A stretch of 64,000 nt of DNA from Hepsetus odoe (GCA_017165825.1 CM029393.1:2577520-2641519), one strand, 5' to 3'; shown: positions 36,070-48,460, counted from the first letter of the stretch. The notes: a model not told the origin generated them from the letters alone. A program made the numbers and translations.

Positions 36070-36109
<40 letters not shown>
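36046..36109. repeat. (TATC)n microsatellite
   Basis: About 15 TATC units with two GTC interruptions. It is the reverse complement of the GATA array 100 bases upstream. Confidence 0.95.
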
Positions 36110-36146
36110 AAAAGATATAATGTTATTAACGTCTTTTGAAACTAAA

Positions 36147-36256
36147 CTTAAATATTTAAATTATTTAATCAAAAATTATTTTAAAATTTAGTGTGTGTGC
36201 ATATGGATTCTGTAATGTTTTTAACTGTATTTTTTTTTAACTTAATCTAATAACTG
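36147..36256 (+). repeat. unknown 110-bp interspersed repeat, copy 2
   Basis: Gap-free partner of 27959-28068, again immediately after a GATA/TATC satellite. Confidence 0.8.
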
Positions 36257-37780
36257 GGGGTTATTATATTGTTATAGTATAAAAGTATATTGTATTAGTA
36301 TAAAAGTGAGATTTCTTTCATTATATTGCATTTTGTGCACTTATCTTTTCATTGAAAATCTCTTTTACACAAATGATTCTTTTAAGGTTCTTCTAAGCCC
36401 CTCATGGTACCTTTTAGAATGATACATTGTCTTTTACTTGAATATGTGGTTGAAGGAAAACCCTAATATTTGAAGGTTTTTAAACTTTAACACTTCATAC
36501 TCATCTCAACTTCAAGAAAATCTTCTGCACACATCTTATTTTGGCAAATAAGCATCTCTTGAAAGTTTCCTCAAAGAACCAAAAGTGGATTTGTTCCAAA
36601 TAAAGCCTTTCATCAACTTTTACTCTTGAGAGTATATATATAGCATGACCTCTGTGACCCTGCAATATTTCAATATGAAATCACTTTAGTGGACATATTG
36701 AAAAACGTACACATCTTCTCTCTGTTCCCATCTATCCCCAATGGTCTCCCATGGCCCAGTCTGGCTTGTCTGGTTTCTTGCCCATCGTATTCTGCGGCAT
36801 TAGGATACCAGCTGCTGAGACTGGAGATGGGGTTTATATGGCTTTAAGGAAATTCCAAAATTCTGTTTGTGGCTTGGCAAACAATGGAGCATAAATTCAG
36901 TTGTCATATTCTCACGAAGCAAGAAATGGCCATCGCATTTTCTTCTCCATCAGTCTTCACTTTCTTCTCTGTTCTCCTCACAGTTTAACACACAAATGAA
37001 TTGACCTGAATTTTGAGAATAGCGCCACTCCTGCCACCAATCTGACTTTTAATATGTCAACTCGATTGTGCTGGTGCAAGGCTTAAGCAGGCTGCTTTTA
37101 AGTGAGTTGAGGTGATTAAATATGGCTTGTTTTCAGGTCACATTCCAATTTTAGATTAAATCCACTACATAAAAAAAGACATTACATTTTCCAATAGCTG
37201 GGAGTTGACTTTGTGATTCCTGAAAAAAAAAATGCTGCTTTGGATAATTTATACTTTTTTATACTAGTCTTTTCCTTCTTTTAAATCCTGGGTTCTTTTG
37301 AAATTTCAGAATGTAATTATTTTTCAATATGGAGCTGCATGCATTTCTAAAGTACCATGGCTGTGTTCTGCAGCTGAGCACTAACAGCAGAACAGTCTTG
37401 TTTGAGGAAAATGCCAACATCAGTTATTCAGGCACAAAGATGGCATGCTATGATCAGCGCAGGCTAACGACAAAAAAGAAAAAGTCCATCTAAGTAGTAG
37501 ATACAAGACCGATAGCACAACATGCTCTAGGTATCATGGTAAATTACATTTGAGTACAGTATCCATGAGTACAGTATCTATAGCCGTGAGAATACTGAAA
37601 CACAGCAATGTATCATATAAAAGGGCAGATTTAGGCCAGTCTAAGCATTAATTAGAGACTAGCAGCTGATTGGATGTCAGCCTATTATTACATCATCTTA
37701 TTTTAATAATTTATTTTGACTTATTTGATTGTTCCTTCTGATCCACTGTTTCAACGGAGGCTCTGATGTTCAACTGTTAC
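36257..37780. other. unannotated intergenic stretch
   Basis: 36700-37110 is less AT-rich and could be constrained. No exon or repeat recognised. Confidence 0.4.
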
Positions 37781-37784
37781 ATTT

Positions 37785-37855
37785 TGTCTCCCACGACCCT
37801 GGTTAGGATAAGCAGCCCAGACGGATGGATGGAAGTATGGATGCATAGATGGATT
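37785..37855 (+). mobile_element. RTE/Rex3-type LINE 3' tail
   Basis: CACGACCCTGGTTAGGATAA, then GCAGCCCAGACGGATGGATGG and degenerate GGAT units. This matches the 3' end of fish RTE LINEs, which finish in a GACCCTG..GGATAAGCGG block followed by GGAT repeats. Only the tail is present, as expected for 5'-truncated insertions. Confidence 0.6.
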
Positions 37856-38981
37856 TTTCCTTCAGACTGTTTCAAACTAAATTTCTCGAGACATATTGTC
37901 TATTGTAATAATAGTATTGCAATGTTGGTCTAATGGCCTCTTGCTAAGTAAGGTGAATAAAGCCATATTATTAGCTTCCCACAACATTAGTCACGAAAAG
38001 CAGAGCGAAAAACATCGGCCACATTGAAAGCAGATCTGTTCAGAAGCAACGTGCTAGCTCCCCGTAAGTACTACCAAGTGGCCTGTTTTGATAGCATGTG
38101 GAACTTATTCACCAAATTCCACCAGATACTTATTCGCTTACTTTTGTCTAATCAGGAAAGTCTGTTTTACAGCCCAAACTGCATAATGTTAAACACAAGC
38201 CATGTGTGGTAAAATTCCGGCTACGGTCACCTGGGGCCAGGTATCTGTTGCACTTGGCTTTGGATCTGGCCAGTAAGTGTATTTCTCTAGAGGACTTGAA
38301 TTGGTGCTACACTTCTATTGACTCACCAGCATATTTGCTTTTATTTTTCTTTCTAAACTGGAAAGCACATTGCAACCTATCGCTTCCTGTGTTAGACTGT
38401 ATCTGATATGATTATCAGTCAGAGGTGGAACAAAGTGCTTTTAGTAAAAAAAAAAAAAAAATAAAAATATATAAATATATATATATATATATAAAATAAA
38501 AAATAAAAAACACTAAACAAATAAGGTCTGTTACTTAATATACATTATAATAACAGCACAAAGACAGTCTGCACTTCTTGCCAGGAAATGATGTTTGCAT
38601 TGGAAGAGGTGATTTGGAAAATAACATGCTTCATTCATCACAAGGCCTTGTCATTTTTTCTTTTTTTTTCTTTTCAAGCACCCATTGGCACAAAGGAGGC
38701 AGTGAATTATGGTGTTTAATCTATTCCGAAAATGCCTTCCTTTCCTTTTCAGCTTTGGCTCTTCGATCTTGATATCAGGAGCCAAAGACTTTTTGATTCT
38801 TGCTTTTGGGCTCACTCAGTAATATATGTAAAGGTAAACCATACATAAAAAAGAAGCGATTAGAATGCAGAATTCAACAACCTTACTCGAAAATAACCCA
38901 ACTAAGGCAACTACAATGCTGAATACTGAATAACTGAATAACTGTTCTCATATTCAGTATTCATATCAGTTTTTTTTATTA

Positions 38982-39037
<56 letters not shown>

Positions 39038-39480
39038 GTATATACACACACATGCACATGTTTGCCCAAACAAATACTAAATGAATAAATAAATAAATAA
39101 ATAAATACATAAATAGATAGATAAAAACATCTTAATACATAATTAGCTAGAAGAAAAAGCATACCTTGAAATAAAGGAGCGTTATTTGCTGATTTGCCTG
39201 AGCCCATGTGGTTGTATTCAAATACATTTTTTCTTTTTAAAGTTTTCTCCTAAAAGTAAAATAACTCACATAACTGAGCAGCTTGTCCTTCTTCCCAAAC
39301 ACAAACGGGCAACATTTAAAGAATCACCTCATCAACCCATTAAGCAATTATAAAATGTGCTGAACTTTAAAAAAAACCCAAATAAATACACCTAAGAAGT
39401 GCGGCAAGGAATGAAGTTGCCTTACCTGGACAAAACCCGATTATTCCGTTAAAAATAAAAACTTTATTCACTTTATTCCC
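37856..39480. other. unannotated intergenic stretch with microsatellites
   Basis: Includes an A-rich/TA tract at 38441-38510, a TA array at 38985-39030 and AAAT units at 39083-39113. No exon recognised. Confidence 0.5.
38985..39113. repeat. (TA)n and (AAAT)n microsatellites
   Basis: TA array at 38985-39030 with short CA-rich flank, then AAAT units at 39083-39113. Confidence 0.9.
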
Positions 39481-40035
39481 AGGGGCAGTTGGAGTATCCG
39501 GACCTATCCCCCATCATTTTCCCATAAATCCAAAAAAATATTTGCCAGCCAGATTGGAGCTAAATACTGAGTCTGCCCTCTTGATTGACAGTGGGGACCT
39601 GGGAAAAAGCGAAAAGAGGGGGATTGGGTAGACGAGCGTGACAAGAAGAGGAATCGTTGCGATTTTTAAATCCTGATCAGTTCTACTACTGTGAATGCCG
39701 AGCTGATCTGGGACCTATTCTGTGCTGGTTTGAGCAGATTGGCGGTAGCGCTGCGCTGGTTAAGGGTACCGCTGTGCGGACTCCCCCCCTGTCTGGTGCA
39801 CTTGGTATGCTCCGGAGCCGTAGTTGCGTGTTTAGCGCCCTGTCCGTTCAGCTGAGCGGGGAGAGAGTGCCGGTCTGCCAGTGGCGCTCAATGGCTTTCA
39901 GGGCTCGCCGTATTTGAATTTCTGGACTTTTCTCCGCATCTGGACCCGGAAACGCAGACATGGATATCCTATGGATTTTATGGATACTCCCGTGCGCGGC
40001 GGCTCTGGAAGGTAAGGCTCTGTTTGCGTCCCGAT
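39481..40035 (+). promoter_or_regulatory. CpG-rich promoter and 5' leader
   Basis: From about 39630 to 40030 I count roughly 30 CpG dinucleotides, against near absence in the surrounding DNA, so this is a CpG island overlapping the first exon. Just upstream are a TATA-like CCCATAAATCC (about 39520) and a TTGACAG motif (about 39583). The transcription start cannot be placed from sequence alone. Two upstream ATGs lie in the leader: one at about 39694 with only three codons, and one at 39807 opening 36 codons. Confidence 0.7.
39960..40011 (+). CDS. first coding exon of a secreted/membrane receptor, probably EphB-class receptor tyrosine kinase (partial)
   Basis: ATG at 39960 has a strong context (G at -3 and G at +4) and an in-frame TGA 45 bases upstream at 39915, so it is the first usable start. 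The 52 bases encode MDILWILWILPCAAALE plus the first base of the next codon. This is a hydrophobic signal peptide with small residues (CAAA) at the likely cleavage site. The exon ends GAAG at a near-consensus donor, GTAAGG. In EphB receptors exon 1 also ends just after the signal peptide at a Glu followed by a split Glu codon that opens the ectodomain (Glu-Glu-Thr-Leu). Phase and peptide fit that family; EphB receptors bind ephrin-B ligands on neighbouring cells in axon guidance and tissue boundary formation. Other receptors have similar first exons, and the EphB member cannot be told. I found no exon 2 up to 64000, so intron 1 exceeds 24 kb. Confidence 0.5.
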
Positions 40036-40693
40036 TCTGCATCTTGTGGAGAGTTCGTGCCTCCTTGGGTCTGTTCGGATAGCTGAGATAAAATGAGAAA
40101 TCGATGAGACATAAATGAGACCATATAAGCAGAGTTTATGAAAGATGCGCTTATATAAAGCGGGACAGGTGAGTCTCAGGTGTGGGTTTATCCCAATGGA
40201 AACACTGTAAACACATTTTCCGCTCAGCTCTCACTTTGCACGTGCACTGGATGGACATCACTGGAGGGTTTTCTGTTCTTTTCACAAGATCGATGTGTAG
40301 ATGTGAATGGGAGGGAGTTGCAATGAAAGTTTCCCTTTAAAAGCCTAAATGTGAGCTGTGCCCACTGTTCCAACTGCTGCACAGTGAGATCACCTTGCCT
40401 GGGAGCCCACTGCTCCCAGGGTTCCTTCCTACCTGGGACCTGTTGTGCACTGTGGCCTCCCTGCATCAAGCGGCTGTTTTTATTTTGTTTGCATGAGAGT
40501 CAGTATAAAGCATGACATCTTGTATATAAAAGCAGGTATAAACAGTTTGGCACATTTCTACAAAGACAAATTTAGGCCTTGGTGACTCATATCCATGCTG
40601 TATAAAGGACTGAAGAAAATAAAACAAAAAAAGGCCATGTCTCTGTGATTAAATAAATAAATAAATAAATAAAAAATTGGAAATAACAATTAT

Positions 40694-40694
40694 T

Positions 40695-40752
<58 letters not shown>

Positions 40753-40758
40753 TGTGTG
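40694..40758. repeat. (TA)n-(GT)n microsatellite
   Basis: Short TA run followed by about 25 GT units. Confidence 0.95.
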
Positions 40759-41507
40759 TCCAAGGAACAGTGTTTATAAGAACTGCTAAATTATTATACT
40801 TGACTTTTGCTTTTCCAGTAGCTCAAGCACTTTTGAGTAGAACTTCATTATCAGAAAGAGGGCACGCAATGTTTTGTCTCTGCTGAAATACCCTTGAGTC
40901 ACCTCTTGAAAGGCTTGATTTTTTTTTTTACGTTTTTTTTATCAAAGGGCAGCTCGCTTTGCCAACATGTATGCGATTGGGAATGTTGTATTTCAATTTT
41001 GGGAAAGTCATCCTGTTCACAAGAAATACTGTTTGTGGAGGTGAAGTAATGATCTTTCATATTTTATTCACTGATTTTTAATAGCCGCTGTTCCATGCTT
41101 AGTACTGGAGGAATGGGTTGGAATGTATTTTGAAGGCCCTTGAAAAGGCTGTCCGAGACAGACCGTGAGACCTCAGTTCATAGAATTTATTGTACCGACT
41201 CTTTTTCTTTTGGAGTCTGATCACGGTAAACTTCTCTTTGTCTTTATATCGCTTGTAAAATGCTGTAAATGTAAATTCCAAAAATATTTCCATTATATTG
41301 ATATAGATTGCCATGGCAACATGGAATGCAGCAAAATGTTTTAATGTGTACTTTTGTTCTGTTCTCAATTTTATATAGAGTGTGGATTTGTTCTGTTTAA
41401 TTTTGCTTCAGTTTCCAGAATGCCTTATTATGTGAAACATTTTCAACTGTTAAATTGTACATTTAATTGTTACATATTACATACTTATGTGCACATACAC
41501 GCTGTAA

Positions 41508-41514
<7 letters not shown>

Positions 41515-41548
<34 letters not shown>

Positions 41549-41598
41549 TGTATCTACGCACAGAGAATATACACTATATATATATATATATATATATA
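41515..41598. repeat. two (TA)n microsatellites
   Basis: TA runs at 41515-41546 and 41573-41598 separated by a short unique segment. Confidence 0.9.
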
Positions 41599-44500
41599 AT
41601 ACATAACAAAATGTAATATATCAAAATATTTTGAGACATTTTTATATCTCTGCCGCTACGTTTGCGATGCTGGGTAGCGGATTTCGTCCTACTCTTTGTC
41701 GCCCTAGCTTTTTCGACCAATGATTTTGAAGCGCTGTGCTTACGTATGAAAGTTTGAGAGTTGAAAAAGAGGTCACAGTCGCCTCAGCCGACAGGAAAAA
41801 CAACAGGGATGAAGCACTTAAGATCAAGTGGATTTGACATCACTTTAAGCTATGCATTACTGGTTAACACTTTTAATGATAATTAAAACAGGAAAAAAGC
41901 ATTTTTGCACATTCATAAAAAAAAAAGAAAATGGAAACGAGACTAATGAGAGGAGGTGTGTTTTGAGATAGTGATCATTTGCTGAAATTGGTGAATATAT
42001 TAACCTGTACTGGGACTTTATACTCACAGACTACTCATATAATCCTTTTACTGACTGAAAGGCTTTTTGCGGGTTAGATGTCGTCCTGCCTGTTCTGTGA
42101 CTGTTGCTGCTTGAGTCAGTTTGAGTTAAAATTGACAATCTTTACAACTTTCAGTTTTCTGTGGCTAAGAATCTGCTCTGCATTACCACTGTGTGCGCAT
42201 ATTTGGGTGTGTGTGTGTGTATGCATGTGTGTGTACATGTTCTCCAAAGATTTAATCAGATTTAATGGGTCACACTGTCCTATTAGGACCGTATCACATT
42301 TCAGACGTTTCTGAATGGCTACAGAATCATGGTACATATGTCCAAATATGTGATCCCCAAAAGCATCACCCGTTCATTACCTATGTTTTATTTATTATCT
42401 CAGTATGCATTCGAAAAGCAACTGTGGATATTTATTTTGTTTACTGAGCTGGGGGAATGTGGGACAGCAGTGGTAGGAAAGAGTTCGTCCCATTTTTGTA
42501 TCCTCAGCATCGCACTTGAGTTACATCTCTCCTTTCATTTGCTTGACTCGTCTTGAGGCCACGTCTTATGATGTTTACTGATGTTGTCCCCAAAACGATT
42601 CTATCCGGCCAGTCGTAAATGAGTCATGGCCTACCGTTTTGAGTCATGATACAAAGCAAAACATGCACGATCCTCAGAAACGTCCAGGGGCATGAAGGTT
42701 TAAGCGATAAAACATTGACAAAAAACTACAGGGATGCTGCCGTCTACTCTTTCCTGACCCTTTTTCTGACCCACCGTTATATTTGCGTCGTTGAAAATTC
42801 TCTTGGCAGCAGTTAACAGGGTGCATCAATTCTACTCCCCATAGACACAATGAATGCTTTTGTATCTTTTTAAATAGTGGGCCATTTAATGCCATTATGT
42901 CATGAGTCATTTACTGATTCATGTTTTCTTTGTATTAAACGTAATCTTTTTTTTCAGAACAGCATTTGTAGTCATATTTAGTTCCATTCAAGTGTCATAA
43001 CCTTTGAATTACAAAAAAATCTCCACACTGCCATTCTACACCGAACCACCGATGGCCATTCATTTATTTACGATAGGTTTGGAAGCACAGCCTTTATGAT
43101 CTACTTCCATAGTGCTGTGAACGACAGCGAGAGCAAGAGCGAGATGATTAAAGCTATTGTTTGTTAACATAGCTGTTTTCGGCCAGATATCAACACTTCC
43201 GTTCCGAAATGCCTGCCAAGTTTGAATAATCTGCTTTCAGATGTAAATGCAAGGCAGCCTACTTGCAGCCATGCTCAGAGTGTGGGCTGCCAGAGTGTAA
43301 GCCTACACATTGCATTACAGTTTTTTTAGAAGGGCAACAAAAGGCTGAGCATGGGGAGTGGGGAGGGTTGTTGGGGGGCAGGGAGGTGGTCTCTGAAATG
43401 GGATTAGATAAAGGTAAAAACGGGCAGGCGCTCACAATCCTGTGTTTTCTCAGTCGGACCGAACGAGCAGATGCAGCGTGCTCGCCTGGCAGCCTCCACA
43501 GAGCCTCGGCAGAGCCTCCACAGTGGCTTTCACAAAGAATCCACTCCCATTCAGACCCCTAATCCACGCTGCCCTGGGCCTAGCCATTGTCACTTTGCAT
43601 GCAAAATTTCCATTAGTGCTGGTTCCAGTTGTTTCTCTGGTGAGCGGGTGTCTGATTTCGGAGGGACGCTCACGGGCCACCTTGACCGGGCAATACATTT
43701 GGGATTGAAGACAGACTCACGGGAAGGGCGCCATTCCTGTGACGACCATGCCTTTCTTTCCACACTCAGAAAAGGAAGGGGGATGGGGGGGGGTTTGCAA
43801 GTGGACATTAATTGCAATTGCATTTTATGTTGGGGTACCAAAGTCTCTGTATACTGACTGTCTCTGTATACTGTATTGGACTAAATGTGTGGCATAATTT
43901 CATCTATGCATTGGTTATTTCATGTGTGCATTTTAAAAGACCCATATTGTTTATATTTATTGTCTTATTAATATATTTACCCAGTACACTTGCAACATTT
44001 AGATTTTTTTCATAATTCAATTTATCATAACATGTAACAACCTCTTTTTATCTTTTACAATTCAACAGGCTACTAATTGCTGTCTTTAAGACCGATATGA
44101 AAACAACATCTGTTAAAAAAAAAAAAGAAAAAAAAAAGCTAAACATCTTTAGAGTGAAGCTTTGCAGAAGTGTTGGATTTGGGACATCACAAAAAGAGTG
44201 AAGGCAGGTTGTATTTTCACCAGTTTTATTTTAAAAAGAGGACCCTGTAACATCTTATTCATGTCTGAGAAATAAAAAGGGAAACGCTGTCATTTGCAAA
44301 GAAGACATTTTCACCCAGATTGTCCAGAAGAGGGCCAAAAAATACAGCATGTCTTTTAGGAAAAAATACATTTAGGATCAATTTAAAGGGTGTTCAGCAA
44401 AACAACCTCAACCAAGAGCATCTCGATTAACACATCAAAGCCTCATCTTTATATTATAATGTTCTTTATGCATCACTCCGAGACTGTATACAGGAGCATT

Positions 44501-44864
44501 AAAATGTGCTTTGATGAAGTAGCTGTTTCAGCATCTTTTGTTACTCTTTGCCACATTTATTCAAGCTCTTACATCAGATAACCTGCAATTATTTTGTGGA
44601 AAAAAACATTATCTTTGAGCATAATAAAAGGCTACGTACGTCAGGTCCAGACAGTTCACCCAATGGCTTGCGTAAAGGAGAACGCAGAGGGAGTTTCCCG
44701 GATACGTACCACATTCCTGCCCTCTACAGCGATATCAGAGAGAGCGCCACACACACACACCCCTGCTGAGACCACCGTAATCGATCTCCCTTCAAAGCCC
44801 AGACTGGGCCTTTTTTATGAATCATACAGAGAGTGCCTTCATAAACATGTGCTGTTTGCTAAAA

Positions 44865-44865
<1 letters not shown>

Positions 44866-44937
<72 letters not shown>

Positions 44938-44948
44938 CACACACACAT
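44866..44948. repeat. (CA)n microsatellite
   Basis: About 40 CA units with one GC interruption. Confidence 0.95.
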
Positions 44949-45553
44949 ACTCTGAGGATGTAAGCTGAGGTTTTTGATGTGGAAGTGAAAAAATGTCTTT
45001 ATTCGCATTGGAGTACCTTTCACAAGTTTACTCAAAGCTTTATTATTTGACTTGTGGGCAAGTAGCATCCTGTTGGCCTTGATGTCCAGGCTGCACTACA
45101 GCTTAAGTCAGTTTTCTTCTTTAACAGAACAGCGAGACCTTCTAAAGTAGATTTTTAAAATCATTTCTTAAAAAGACTCACTCATATAACTATTCAAGCA
45201 AGAGTTTTACTGGGAAGGCTCGCCGCCCAGAGCATGGAGCTGTCAGTCATATACCGCCCATGAAGGGCCGTGCAATTTAAGGTCTGATAGTTGTTATTAT
45301 GGCATTATTGCAGTGTTGTATCGCAGAAAGCTATAGAATGCAAAAAGGTCCTCTAACCAATCAGGCTTTTGTGCACCAGCCTGACCAATCACAGGTCCAG
45401 ATGAGTGATTTCTATCAAAGTAATTCAGGTCAGTGATTATTTCACTTGTTTTTTTTTTACATAAATGATTCAATAATGCATGCAAAGCAATGTGATGCTG
45501 TAAAAGAAAGTATGATAAAGTAAAAGACTTTTCATTTAAGTTTATTTAACTTT

Positions 45554-45595
45554 AGTGATTTAGCAGATATTGTTATCCAAAGCAACTTTTAAGAA
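45554..45595 (-). repeat. fragment of the L2/SINE-type 3' tail
   Basis: On the minus strand reads AAGTTGCTTTGGATAACAAT then ATCTGCTAAAT, matching the tail of the family-1 SINE at 60488. No SINE body is attached, so it may come from a SINE or from the partner LINE. Confidence 0.6.
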
Positions 45596-45699
45596 TAATG
45601 TTCCATTTTGAAATATTTCTGTTGGTTTCTAATGGAAGTTTGATACATTTAATAGTTTTTTTAAATGTTCATATTATCATTTTTCCTATATGTTTTTAA

Positions 45700-45742
45700 T
45701 ATATATATATTTATGTATGTATATATATATATATATATATAT
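45700..45742. repeat. (TA)n microsatellite
   Basis: Interrupted TA run. Confidence 0.9.
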
Positions 45743-47378
45743 GTCTCTTTAATTGGCCTATTAGTTCAGCCTTTGATTATTTATTCAATTGTAAAATGTA
45801 GTAGAATAAATAAAAATTAAGCAATTGAAACCCAACAGCACCTATTTGTTTCAATAAAATCATATTTACTCATAATTTTTTCCATATTACATAGCCCCAC
45901 TTCAGAGTCCTGTTCAAAGTGTTACTGGAGCGGCTGCAGACATCAGTGCTGAACACCAGGTTGTTAGAATCAAGGCTCTTCTGTTGTGTTCTCCCTTTGC
46001 CTGATGATATTAACAGGCCGTGCTTTGCAGGTTAAGAACAGTGATTGCTTTCACATGGTTCTTTATTCCTCTTGCCAGTTCAGTAGCTTTTTAGTGCAGA
46101 AAAAAAAGATTTGCACGGTTTGGTTAGTTCAGATCTTGATAACGAAAATGACTTGCGTACGCACAGATTTGAAAAAAGAAAAGCACTTGTGACAGATGTA
46201 ATGACATGAGTTTTTCATTGGACACCCATTTTGTGAAATTGGGAGCCGAGATTCAAAACAGGTTTGAGCTGAAAGGGCAGTATCCATTACGCTCTGCAAC
46301 GGGGTTGAATTTCTGCCATAAACTAGCTTTGTGTTCGGCTGGAACCGACGTGGAAATGGGGACAATTGAGACCTATATGTTACAGAAAATTGTGGCTTTT
46401 TTCCTTTTTTCTTAAGCAAACTAAGGCTCTATGCAAGGTGGAGTTGGGGCCCTCTGGGATTTAGGTGCTCCTTTTTTCCTAAAATAGTTAAATGATAGCT
46501 GTCTTGTTTCACCTTGGGGTGATAATCGTTTCAGTCTGCAGCTAGAGAAAGTGACTGTCTGCACTAGGCGTGTACTTAAACATTTCTAGGGCTCAGTTAA
46601 TTTGTGCTCTGCACTAACACTGGCACTGAGGTCCTTGTAACCTCATGAATCCTCAAAGGTCTAATATTTAACTTCAAAATGATGACTTTTGCTGCAGAGC
46701 AGTCATTTCTTTTGCATTTTGGCCTACTTTTCTGCAGCATTTTGTCTTAGCAGTGGCCAGATGCAAAGCGAAATGCCTCCTTCTATTCTATTCATGGCGT
46801 TCCAGATGAAATGCAGCCAGAGTTGTAAGCAATGGGGCTAGCCATGCATATGCATGGTCATTTTATTCATTTCATGTTTATGTAATGTTATGCCTGCCTG
46901 GTGCCTTTCCCTAGCATGCATCATGAAAAAAGTCACACGACATGAGCTAGATTTATAAAACAGATGTGAACCGTAACAGTTTAGGATTTCAGAAACAGAA
47001 GGAGCGTATTTGTTTTCTCTCAGACACAAATCTCAGTTTTGCATTTTACACGGAACACTTCGTAACACTTTAAGCAGTTCGGCTAATGAAGTTTTAGCTG
47101 CCTTGTCGTCTTCTGGGGCTAATTAAAAACTGTAATTGCATAAATTCAACTCTCCTGGTAATAGTTCCTTGTGGTAGGGCCATTTAGCCATCTTTTTTTA
47201 ACACTTGTAGAACGCCTTTCATGATTTTGATAATTTTATTATTTTTGCCAGCAAACAGTGTGCTGTTACATATAAATATCATGTATTTACTAAAAGTTGC
47301 ACACTGAGGAAAAAAAAAATCTGCTCATCCACTAAAAAAATAGATATTTATCTTTTATAAAGAAAATAAATATTAATT

Positions 47379-47380
<2 letters not shown>

Positions 47381-47438
<58 letters not shown>

Positions 47439-47439
47439 A
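47381..47439. repeat. (TA)n-(GT)n microsatellite
   Basis: About 43 bases of TA followed by about 7 GT units. Confidence 0.95.
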
Positions 47440-47745
47440 CACCCACACTCATAAATATATGTGCATTCTGTTAAAAGCTTGTGTTATCTTCAATCATAAA
47501 ATCAGCAAAATGTTTCATGAAGTGTATCTTTGTGCACATGACTGATTCAAATAACAGTAAACATTTCCTGCTTTTATTTTTAAGATGTTTCTTTTTTTTT
47601 TGTATTTTAAATGGATTTGATTCTAATAATTTACTACAAAACACACCTCTTTCGAATTGAAAGGTGGGTAATGAACTTTTGAAATACAAAAGCCTGAACT
47701 GCCTTAAACAGGACTATCCTGAAACCGTAATATCAGCATATTGAT

Positions 47746-47978
47746 AAAGTGAAAGTGACAACCCTTGTCATTGCGAGGTCACGACACAGCACACATAAAC
47801 CACAACGAAATTGGACCTCTGCATTTAACCCATGCACACTCAAACCCGTGCAGCAGTGGGCAGCTATTGAAAGCGCCCGGGGAGCAGTGATGGGGACGGT
47901 ACCTTGCTATTGGGAAGGGGTTTGAACCCCCAATCCTCCGATCATGCGGCTAACGCCCTAACCGCTAGGCCACCGCTG
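47746..47978 (-). repeat. tRNA-derived SINE, family 2, well preserved, reverse copy
   Basis: Minus-strand reading starts CAGCGGTGGCCTAGCGGTTA (A box), then GGTTCAAACCCC (B-box region), AGCAAGGTACCGTCCCCATC-type segment, GCTTTCAATAGCTGCCCACT, AAATGCAGAGGTCCAATTTC and tail AATGACAAGGGTTGTCACTT. Among the five family-2 copies this looks least decayed, so it may be the most recent. Confidence 0.9.
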
Positions 47979-48460
47979 TAAAAAGCTCTTTACAGTGTTT
48001 ACAGGGACACTGTTGACTGTTCCCAGAGATGACCAGGAGTGACAGGGTTTTACGTTTACATATACTGTTTTTCAGTAATAAAAGGATGACTGAGGTTTTC
48101 CCCTGTTGTTATTCACCAGTCACTACCTGCTGACTCAATCTCAGCCATCCTTCAGCACCACCTGATCCAGGATTGTGAGGGCAAGCCTGTTCTTCCAAAC
48201 CACTCCGACTCTTATAGGAGTCTTACAGACCAGCTGCTCACCAACATTTTAGAGCAGCTGAACACACTTGGTGAAGAGCGACTGCCCAGTTGTGTGTGCC
48301 TGAGCCAGCAGATGCCCACTTCTTGGCATTCATCACTGTATTGATGGATAAGATAAAGCCCGTAAACTTATATCAGTATTCATTTTTCCTTGTTTCTTTT
48401 CCTCCCCAATGTATTTACCTCAAATCGGAAATTGTGTTTATTCACGTATATTCATACATA

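Noticed and set aside
27699..36109. CRISPR array
   Set aside because: The repeats are simple tetranucleotides without unique spacers, and the genome is a vertebrate.
39657..39917. 86-codon frame upstream of and in frame with the presumed start
   Set aside because: It begins at TTG, not ATG, and ends at TGA before the main start. Only the internal ATG at 39807 is a plausible upstream ORF.
41640..41830. Possible structured RNA with a CCGCTAC/GTAGCGG stem
   Set aside because: A seven-base stem with a 14-base loop is expected by chance in a window this long, and no other support was seen.
42940..42990. Acceptor-like pyrimidine tract followed by an exon 2 candidate
   Set aside because: The frame after the AG reaches a stop within eight codons and does not encode the expected receptor start.
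43263..43857. Set of 82-128-codon frames as genes
   Set aside because: Six frames overlap on both strands with no domain, no shared splice logic and no preferred frame.
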